A DNA stretch of 64,000 bases from assembly GCA_030142905.1 (NCBI GenBank), contig JASJOG010000084.1:806001-870000 (forward strand), in the 5' to 3' direction. The translations under genes and the position numbers were made by a program. This DNA is from Heliopora coerulea (taxonomy: Eukaryota > Cnidaria > Anthozoa > Scleralcyonacea > Helioporidae). Numbering within the stretch: the stretch's first letter is position 1; the number at the start of each line of letters is the position of its first letter. Below are positions 11,244 through 22,600 of this stretch, piece after piece. A model generated the notes under the pieces. It saw nothing but the letters and a program-made list of their open reading frames with translations, was not told the origin of the DNA and did not search any database.

Positions 11244-13580
11244 CTAAATCGTTGCTGGTGCCAGCTTGGCCAAAGAACTTAAGTCGCAGATTTTAAGTTG
11301 ATCATTTCGGTCCATCTTGATAATTCCATCAGACCCATCTATCTGAATTAGTGTTCCAGTACTTTCGCGGTCATCTCCGTGGATCAGTTTGACCTAGATC
11401 GAGAGATGGTTACAAGATTAACAACTAACAAGGGACACAGCAACAGACATCAAAAATAAGTATTCCCGAGGACTAACTGGGCAAATGGCCTCTTTATTTT
11501 CTCTAAGTATTTAAAAGAGATTTTATTCCAAAGCGAGACTGCGATGGTCTATTTCTATTGAAATAAAAAAAAAATAATAAATCTGTCTTGAACAAGGTTT
11601 AGCCATAGAAAACTTAGTTCCATCGTAAAAACTATTAATTTCCAAATATATAAAAACAAAGAAGCAAAAACTGTCAATGAATTCCCGAAACTTACCAGGT
11701 AAGAAACTGACTTTTCGAGCGAAGGCCTTTCGTCAAATACTTACTCTTGCCAATATATTATCATTCTCAACAACCCACTAGTGTGGAACCACTTTAGTGA
11801 ACTGTGCGAATGGTTCCACAGTGAAATAGAAAAATTGCGAAACACTTTACTTCTAATTTGAACTTGTATTTACCGAAAGAAAATGAAGTACCACAAACCT
11901 TATCTAGCTTAACCGGCTCCACAGCGATCAAATTCCGGCTGGGCACGCTCACATCACGTTTTTCATCATACAGGTACACTGTGCTCGTGTTGCCGATCAC
12001 ATTACGGACAACACCTTTCTGAGAAGCAATTTGAGAGTCCTAAATATAGGGGGAACACGTCATCTTCAGCCATCGATATACTCTAGACTAAAAGTCTTAC
12101 AGAGTGCTACATCATTCACAAACTTTTAATTTATACTCTGCTAGAAAACTTCACCAAGCTACATGCTCTTGCAGACCCATATGCTTAGATATTCAAGTGC
12201 AACCTTCCACCAGCTGCGCTACAAGATCATCCATCCCACAACCTTTGACACTCTAGTCCAACACTTTACCAACTGAACTACAACACCTATCCAGCCCACA
12301 ACCTTCACTAATTTATTCAAACACTCAACCGAGCTACAAGACCATCCAAATTACAACCTTTGATACTCAAGTAAAACATTCAAAGATCATTCAGTCTCAT
12401 CAATAACCTCACCAACCTCACCTCATGCGATTCACTGATTGAAACTTCAATATCTTGAGTGACCCAGTCATGAGGATTCTCCGCTTCGAGGCTAGCGCCT
12501 GGTGTATGGGGATGAAATGCCGGGGATATAGGGCTAGGATTCGCACTTCCTGGTGTCACAGGGTTTCCGTACCCGGCAGGAGAAGGTGAATCAACATAAG
12601 GTGAGTAGTGGGGCTCTGATCCATAAATACCGCCAGGTGTCCCTGGGGTGTAAGGTGCACCAAATGTTCCTGGAGTAGCTGGGTTCGGCGTCCCGTATCC
12701 CTGCGAAAACAATGAAAAAATGAATCTAACGAAACATGATGAAGAGGAGAGAAGGGAAAGGAAGGAAAGACATTTGAAGGAAATGAAAAGGAATGGAAGG
12801 AAAGGGAAGGAAAGGATGGGATGGGAAAGAAGAGAAGATAAAAGAGGAAAGTAAAAGATAGAGGAAGAAACTGGAATGAAAGAGGGGAAGAAAGGAAGAC
12901 GGAAAGAGAAGGAAGTTGATAGGGAAGGGAAAAGTGAAAAACGTATTTACTTACGGGGGAAGGAGTCGGTGCATCCAATGTGTAGTCAAACTCGGCTTCG
13001 GACCTTGCAGGAGTGTTAGCCGAGCTTGGGTCCCAGGCTCCTCCATGAAGCGGCGTCCGAGATCCATCATGTGACGGAGTCATGGAACCATAATGAGGAG
13101 TTCTACTTCCTGAAAAGGAAAAGAAACGCAATGACGTTTTAGAATTTCCGTGAAATAACCAAGGTATTGCCAATCAGAGGTTGCTTGGATATTCGCTTTT
13201 TGTCTATTACCATCATGAGTAGGAGTTTGGGAACCATACATCGGTGTCCTCGAGCCAGGAGTCTGGGACCCATACATCGGTGTTTGTGAGCCATATATTG
13301 GAGTTTGCGAGCCATACATTGGGGTTCGAGAATATGAGGAACCTCCTCTAGTAGGACCACTGAAAAAAGAGTAAGATGAAAAGTGAAGGTAGGTGATACC
13401 AAGTAAGCAAAAAAGAGAAAAATACCATTACTTTTAGAGCTGGTGGCACTGAATAGTAAACCGATAAATTCCTCATATTTATCAAACAATTTATTCGAAA
13501 GTTCAATTGCTGGTTGTGACAACAACAGCAACAACAACAACAACAACAACAACTACAACAACAACAACAACAACAACAGT

Positions 13581-13611
<31 letters not shown>

Positions 13612-16600
13612 GTAACAACAACAACAGTAACAACAACAACAACAACAACAACGACTACAACAACAACGACAACAACAACAACAATAACAACAACAGCAAT
13701 AACAATAAAACCAAACGAACAACAATAGCCTTGAAGGATGAATACAAGAACATAAAAAGCCAACTAACCCAACAGTGTTAATTCTCTGTCTATCCACAGA
13801 TATTGTTTTACAGTTGCTATGGAGTTCCACGCGAGCTGTGGTTTCGGTAGCATCCTTCACAATACCAATATAACCTTAAACATAAAACAAACATTTTTTT
13901 AATCAGCCGTTGTGCAGTTGTGATATCCCAGCTGAGCCAGCACACAAGATCTAAAAAATTAAGTCATTAATGTCAGATTAATAGAAATATGACCACAATT
14001 TAATACCTTTCATGCGTTCTCTTCTAACTATAAGTTGTTTATATGCTCATCCAGTAAGCTAAATTCATTTGGTTGTTAACCAAAGGTATTTTATTTCAAC
14101 AGGTGTATGTACTGAACACATGCACTTGACAGAAACAGAAAACACAATTCAATGGATTTGATACTTCGACATAAAATGATAGCAGATTACATACAGACGT
14201 GGGATCACTACCAAAAAATATTGCAGTGCCAATGCAGGGTAGTAGGACAACGTATTTTTCTCTTCATATTGCAAAATAACACTAACAACAAACCATGAAG
14301 TAGAATGTGTAATACCACCAAGGTGCATTGATACGCAAATTTTCCCATGCCGTACCTTTATAAGGACCTTGGGAAATCCTTATAGTTTTACCAATCAGTG
14401 ATGTGTCTCTCCCAGTCCGCCCGCGACCTCGACTGATAGTCCCACCTCTTCCTGTCCCTGGTGAAGCACCACCTAATAAGTTTCAAGTTAAGACTTTCGT
14501 TTAGTTTGGACTGGAAAGGATGAGAGAAAGCTGTACTTCTTTCTCCATTGCTGTCTCACCGTTGCTCTCCCACCATCTGTACCAGTTTCTCTCTCTTTAC
14601 CTACAACTGTATCTCTATCTACGTCCAAGTCAAAGTCCATTCTACGTTCACCTTAACAAGTACCTACACCCCTACCTTGATACCCATCTCCACCACCAGG
14701 ACCCAAACAACCATTTCTCTCTCCCCTTCCTCCAGTTCTAACTCCATCTCAACATCTCTTTATCAACCTCTACCACGGCCACAGCCTCTGCCTCCAACTC
14801 CTCACCTCTTCTATTATCTGTTCTCATTCCATTACTTCCACCTCCCTCACTCCTCTTCCCTCTTTCCTCACCCACCCTTGTCGTCTCTGTCTCCCTCTCC
14901 TGGTCTCTCTCTCTCTCTCTACCTCATACTTTACCACTTTGCTATACTTCTACCTCGCACAATCTCCACTTCCTTTTCGTCCTTCACTTTCTTCTCAACC
15001 TCACCTTCCACCATCTATTTCTCCTTTTAACCCACTCCACTCCTTTGCCTCCAGTTAAATCTCCTCCCCACCTACCCTTTCCACATCAGAGACACTTTTC
15101 CCACCATCTACTCTCCCACAACAGCCTTGGCAACCTCTTCTTCTTTCTTCTCACAATGCTTTGTATATCTATACCTGCATCGCGAGCGGGACTCGATATC
15201 CTTGGCGAACGGGGCGCAAAGCCACCAAACCCTCCAAACCCGCCAATTGTATCAGTTGCTGCCTACGGAGAAAAGAAATCACAATCAACAACATGAATAC
15301 AAAAAAAAAGCAATTCTGGAGAACAAAATCATTTTGTATCAGGTCTAAAAATGTTATGGATTCCATGATCTCTGCTTTTATTCTCCAAATTTCAGGTTTT
15401 CAATTTTGATTTCTGACTTTCTCGACTCATCGCATTTTACTCGAGGTTCAAGATTGACAGGCAGAGGAGGTTTTGAGAGGTTTTCTTTTGCTATTTCTAC
15501 ACGATCGCGTTCCGTATGTACTTCTTAAAGGAAATTTAGCGAAGTTTAAAATCCGAAACTAGCCGAGAGCCGATAAAAAAAACAACAAAACAACTAAGTA
15601 GAAATATTCAAGTCTTGCAAAATAAGAGAGTAAAACACAACATATGATTTCTGAAGATCAAGTGACGACTTCATTTAAACTAATTGCCAAACCAAAGTAT
15701 CTCCAAAAGCTGCGACGGTTGTATTTAGAACCTTATCATCGGCGTGACCTACAGTATTTACAATCTACAATACTTTTTTTCTTACTGATAATAACATCTA
15801 AAATAAAGTCGACATATGTATCATCTTGAAAATTACTTTCTTGTATTGTACCCGTATTCTGCGTACAGACATAATTTTTTAAGCTAATTCGATGTAACGC
15901 GGAGTACCTTTCCTCCACCAGCCAGCTGTAGTTGTTTGGTTCTACAAACAATCATCCCTCCATTCTCGACCAACATCTTAGACGACAAGAATGCAAAACC
16001 ACGGTACACAAATTTTACTTCGCCTTGTAAATCCTAAAAAATGATAGACTGCTTTGATTAGCAAATCCTGTGTAGCATTAAAAGTTTAGCTAAAGTTCAG
16101 AAATTGAAGCTTAGATACCACAGTCAACTATCAGTATCACACAGGAGCCAAGAACTCTCCAAGTCTTTGGGCGTGATGAGGGTTTATGGGTGCATGAACA
16201 CTAACTGTACCTACCTTTTGTGGTCCGTCAACAACTTTAACTACATCGCGAACTTGGATTGTATTCTGAAACGTTAAATGGCATTTCAAATCAGTTGGCA
16301 ATTGATGAACACAAGAACGTTCATGGTGACAATAACCAAGAATATGCCTACACAACTATTACTGTCCATTACATAATATCCTTGTACCTGATCACAATCC
16401 AGAGCAACGGCGTGTCTGTTTTCTTTGCGTTTGGCCACAGCTTGCTGACGTACTTGTACCACCTACATGAGCGAAACACAGCGTTCTTAACTCCGAAGTC
16501 CCACCAAATCTACTTCATGCTGAAGTCTTCAATAGCTCAACGTGAAAATAAAAATCTTACCTTGCCATGCTGGTTCAGTATCGAGAAAGTTTCTCTCTCG

Positions 16601-19600
16601 ATACGAACAATTACGCCAACTGTTTGGGGACTTGAAGGAAAACAAAATTATCTGTTAAGGGTGGCTTTTAAAAGAAACGCTTTACCAGAAATCTAAAAGC
16701 GACACAACTGAAAACCCTAGTCAACATTTATTGATCAGTATTGATTAAAAGCCTTGTACAAACAGAACAATAAAACAGCAAAGGCCGTGAAACAGTATCC
16801 AAAATTGAACAGCACGCGAAACTGCTATATAGGTAACTAATTTGATATTAAATACCTTTAACGAAAATTTCATAGAACACAATCAAGAATTTCTATACTT
16901 ACTCTAGTTGTACTAAGTCGCCCCACTGGTGCTGTCCCAAAGAATCAACTCCGCTACTCCGCTCAGAGCACAACTGAAGATCTTTCAACAACACTTCTAG
17001 CTGTAAACGTAAAGGAAAACGCACTTTTAACAAGGACATCCTAATAAATCAAAAACTTGTAATGAAAGAGTCAAGAAAATATAAATCAATCGTAAAATTT
17101 CTTAGTCCAACATTGTTAATGATTGCATACCACATAACATCCCTCCACTTCATGCTAAACAGATGCAAATGTAAATCTTCAAATAGTCCAAACACAGTTA
17201 CAAGAACGCTTAACAGTTAAATATAAAATTGAACATCTCTCGAGTGCTGGAAAATAATATTAGAGCTGCCAGAGAAAAAACTTAAGCGCGGTGAGATTCT
17301 CAAAACTTGTAGGAATTTGGAAGATGAAGGAGCAATCCTAATATGTAAATCAGTTGTTAGATCTTGAAATAATAAGAGAAAAAAAAATCAAAAAAACTAT
17401 CGTGCCGTCCGAAATCTTTCAGACTATAGGGTCCCTTTTGGATATCTACGTTTAATCTCCCGACAACCATATCAAATAGGCGGACAAAAACAGTTTATGC
17501 GGCTTATTCTCGGTTCGTGAACGGCCGACGAGCCTTTTTACGTCCCAGGCCAGTATGGTATTAGAAATAAACCTATCCTGTCTTCAAGATATATCCAGAT
17601 TTCATCATTTGGCATGACCTACACCGAATAATTTCTCAGTGTACTGTAGTGACATGTGAATTTTTCAAAAGTTGCACTACCTGTGTATGCAAGAAATCAT
17701 TCTAGAAGGAGTGGCTTAGAATCTTTAAATAACAGCGTTAAATCTTCGCATAACTACATCAAATCTTGGCCTGACGGTTCCTTCGCCGAAAATTCACAAT
17801 GATTGATCAACCTAAAACTATAGAAAACTAATGACTTTAAACACACAGTTTACCTCATGCATCGTCAGATCTGAGAACAAAATGGCAGTCTTTCCCGACA
17901 CACGAAGAATCAGTCCAGTGTCTCCTTCGTACTTCCCATGAATTACTTTCACGTGGTCGCCAACTTTAAAGAACTTCTTCAATTCAGAGGCAGGAAAGTT
18001 GATAGGATCCTATCATAAAAGAAAAGTCCAAAGGAAATCAAACTGAAAAGTACTAAGCCTCGTGCTTTCCACACGACTGTCGCATAAAATTGTTCGCCAT
18101 GGCAATATGTGATTATCATTTAAATGCTAAACTGGTGCTGATCATTTGTTCGCTAACGTTGTAATGTCTTGAAGATTCCTGTAACTGAATTTTGGCCCTG
18201 AACTGTTTAGGATTATCCAACCAGACTTGTAGTTTTACCCGCGTTTGGTCAACAAAGTTACACACGAGTACTACATTGGAAGTAAGTTGGACAGTGCAAA
18301 AAAAACACCCCTTACCTTTAAGTCATCATGAAACGGCAACATGACAACTTTATTTCCTTCCACACTGACGACCTTGCCTTGTAAATTAATCAACTCTCCT
18401 TCGCAAACTTCGACGTTATCTCCGGGCGAAAACAAGCCATCGTTGGAGTCATCTTTGGAACTTTTTGTGGGTACTTGATCCCAGTTAAAGACACAACACT
18501 GTTTTAGAATGTACTAAGCATTGCTCTATGTCCGAGCTTAAAGAACTGATAAATCTAAAAGGACTTCCTGGATAATTGCTGGATATTTTAGCAACACGTA
18601 CAACCTGAACGTAATTGACAAGGTGAGTGGAAGACGAATCGTAGGAGCTCAACAAATTGAAGATTAGAGTTAGGGTTAGGGTTAGGGTTAGGGTTAGGCT
18701 AGTTACCCCACGACTGCCTAATAAATTCCGGGCTCCGTTGAACTATGATTGACCTAAGTTAGATATGATACACCTCATGAAACTAAGGTACCCACGCGCT
18801 GAAAAGCCCTGACGAACGGGAGCGAGCTCAAACCACTGACATATACACTTCGGTCACTTTATATAGTATTCCCGGGAATCAGTCACTTTACAGTATGAGA
18901 AACTTCTTGTCACATAATTATTGTAAAGGATACTCTCGATGTTCACTTCTTCGGGCGCCATTTCAAACTTTTCCAACTCAGACAAGGTTGGCTTTATTCC
19001 TTCCGTTACCTAAGAGTAATGTATACTACAGTTAAAAATGAAAAAAACGACAGTGACCTGAAGATCTGCACAACTGTATAGGGTTTTCAACACCAGCCGA
19101 AGACCATCCGTAGTAAATTCCACATAACTAGAACACGAATATATCATTTTTTTGTGATACGAACGAACTTTAATAACCATGTTCACCAGCTATTTCGGAA
19201 ATACCGGACAACCCATTTTAGCCAAGTAAATTGAAGGAAACGTGTGTTGAAATCAGGACAATTCTACATCCAATTTGGTACTGCTCGTTTGATTTTCTCA
19301 TGAATTGTTAATGAGTATCATGACCCCACTTACTATAGCCGAAATTGCCATGGTTTTGTACAAAAAACCATTGCGATATCGGTTGCCTTCGAAAACGTAG
19401 AAATCACCATCTTGACTAATTTCTCCTCCGATACTCCTAAAATAAAAAATAGAATGCATCATTTGACATAAAACTTTTGACTTCATTATGGGTCTATCTA
19501 ATAATTTGAGGGAATAGTATTATCTTTTCTATTAAGAGCCAACAACTTCTTCAGATGTCTACCATGAACGTAGGTCACCTACTTCGTTGGAAATCAAGAC

Positions 19601-22600
19601 AATATCACTTGGTTCCCAGTCATTGAAAAAGCTAATTATAAATTAAGTCTTTCTCAGCGGCGTAACACTTCTATTACTTTACTCTGGCTAATACCAAACG
19701 ATCTTACGCGTCAAGAGGAGAGCTGCCACAATGAAGGGGTTTAGGCATTACTTCTCTGTCACACGTAGTCTTAGGGAAGGACATTTGCTGACAAATTAAG
19801 TTGTCCGACGTTTTGATGCTCCAAGACATGAGACTCCCATAATACCTGCCATGAAGCTTTAGTTTACCTCACAGAATCAGCATCGAATGGCTTCTGAGGC
19901 GGTTTACGGAATCTTTTTCTCTTTTCTGGCTCTTCCTGTTAATATGAAAAAACCTCATCAACTCAGCTAGTTAAAAAGGAATTATTAAAAATACTCAATA
20001 TTGAAGGGAAGGTCTCTGATTAAATTTTTTTTTTTTGTTTTTGACTCAGCTCCCCAGAAGGAGATCTATCTGAAAAGTAATATCAGACCATCTAGTTCTG
20101 ATCTCACACCAACTCAGGTCCGTCTTCTGCGTTTTTGTCTACCTAAGGTAGACAAAAGACTTCTCGGCCGACGCCAGGGACTTTCTTCAACTCAGAGGTA
20201 CTTGAATGACGAATATGCAAAACTACTGTCGGGGATCGTCGACGGCTGGCTAACATTTCAGTGTGGCTAATTTATGGCACGGTGATAGAAGAGCTTTCCC
20301 AAGGGCGGGTATAGTGGAGTAAAGGACTATGGTCAGGGTAAGAACAACTCCTAAGGGCCCCCGACCTCTAAGGGGTCCCCGATGAATATGTAAAGACAAT
20401 TTGGATTAAAGTCTTGAAATATACGTCTGTACTATGGGAGGTGAAGGCAGCCCTCGAACGAAAATCTCTTAAGGGGCCCCAGTAGTTCCGTCAGACCACT
20501 AGGAGATTGTAGCGTGCCTTTACTCTGAAGTAACCTGGGGTGAACACTGGACTTGAACTGATTTTTGATCTGTCTTCAACGAGGTTCCCCCAAAGGATCA
20601 CACGGCTTGTTAATCGTTTCCAAAATATTTCAAAGAAGGTCCATAGTTGGGGGTGGAACAACATGCTTCTAGGATTTAAGGGTTACGAAACAGAGAATTG
20701 GTCGTCCTCCAAATCATACTTATATTTCCAGGAAATTAACTTACCTCAGTGGGTTTGGTAGCACCTCTGGGTTTGCTGTAGTCAATACGTGGAATCATCT
20801 TCAATGTCACCTATGACAAACAGAAGCGTGGCACCGAGAGTAAAAAAACAAAGAAATTTGAAAACGAAATGCAAGAACCATAAGAAAGTGTTCCAACTCA
20901 GAAACCTGCATTTAAATTACCTGGTTTTTGGCTGGATGCACAAAATCAATCTAGAAGAAAAAGCAGGAAGAATGGCAATCTTATCCACAAAGAAGCAGTA
21001 TAGGTCAACAGCAGGTCTAAGGTCCAAACTTTAGTACTGGGATAGTCTAAAATCAGTCGGATTAGTCCCGATGCAAATTTGTTCACCTTGCTGACTTCAA
21101 TATACAATTTTAGTAAACACGACGGGTACTTCATATGAATAATCCTCAGCTCTTAGAGCATTTTTGACGTCTTCTTTATTCCTCAAAAGACGCTACCGAC
21201 ACGGGAGAATTATGACACTACGTTGTAACACTATAAGTTAATCCTGGGTTTCGTTCAAAGCTAAAACAGAAGCTATTCTCCTCATCGCCATGGCCATCCC
21301 GGCTTGATAAAGGTCCCTCGGAAGGTTCATATGGTCTTTGAAAGGTATCTTACTTGTGCCAGGTCATCTTTAAAAATGCCTCGTTTGAGTCGAACCCACT
21401 GCTTTGGTTTCAGCTGAACCAAATCTTTCACAACATTTAATACGTCCGTCATCTCTTTAACCGGAACCATTTTTTGTTGCCACTGGCCGATACGCAAAGT
21501 TCCCAAGCCTTCGATGGCCTAAAAAAATGCAAGGACTAGGTATTTAGGTTGGTAGGAGAGGTGGAAGAAAGAAAATAAAGGAATGAAGAATGGATAGGGT
21601 ATGTAGAAAGTACTGACGGGACATAGTTGGACAGATAAATGGAGGGAGGGAAGGATGAAAGGAAGGAAGGAAAAATAAGACTGAATAGGTTTACCTGCTT
21701 GACATGTGTTTGTTTATATGCTTCAAGGTATATGTACCCTTTCAGGCCTTCCACAGCAATAGCTGACTTAATCTGTAAAGGCTAAACATGAGAGAGGACA
21801 TTGTGAATGTTGTTCCACATTTTCCCTTTCAGTCAACACAGATCTCAAGATAACTCACACTAGAATGTTGTACAATGTCACATGGTTCCATTACCTCATC
21901 TGTGAATTGCTGAGTGATAGCTTTACGCATCAAAGCAATCACTGTTGCTTTCTCGTCTCCCATCTGCAGCACATGGAATAAAAACATTCATTAAAATTAA
22001 TATTTGATTAAAGTATGACAACGTCATAAGCTTTACTCCTCAAACTAGTAAAACAAAATTTATTCCTGAGCATGTTCTACTGCCAAGTTTTCAACTGCAG
22101 CCCTGACAACAAACAACAAGCATTTCTTGTTTGAATTTAAGTAAATTATTTCAACAAGACATAATTCAAATAAAAAAAAAAATCAGCATATCTAGGCTGA
22201 GAAGGGTGAAACCATGACATTTAATTACCTTGCATTTTACCAGCCACAAGTTGGGATCTCTAAAAATTTAGTAAAACAAATTTGGTTTAATGTGGAGTGT
22301 CATGAAACATATGTCCTATGCAATGTCTGCAGCATGTGTAAATGTAACATGTTCCCAAAATTGATAACTGTAACCACAACAGCTACAGCAACAACAACAT
22401 CATCAACAAAAACTACAACAAAATCAACAAACACTACAACAACATCGACAAACACTACAACAAAAACTACAACAACATCAACAAAAACAACAACAAAAAC
22501 AACAACAAAAGCAAAAATAATTACAGTAAAATGAACAAGTCAAACAAGAAATTTAACTAAACAAAAAAATTACTGTTGTTGTTAATAACCAGTAAGTATT

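Noticed and set aside
13348..13860. Long Cys-, Asn-, Thr- and Val-rich open frames on both strands
   Set aside because: They are translations of the (AAC)n microsatellite in different frames; the only real coding part is SPT5 exon 26 at 13769-13874.
14520..15030. Long plus-strand open frames rich in Ser, Pro and Leu
   Set aside because: They follow from the pyrimidine-rich intron composition, lie antisense to SPT5 and have no domain-like features.
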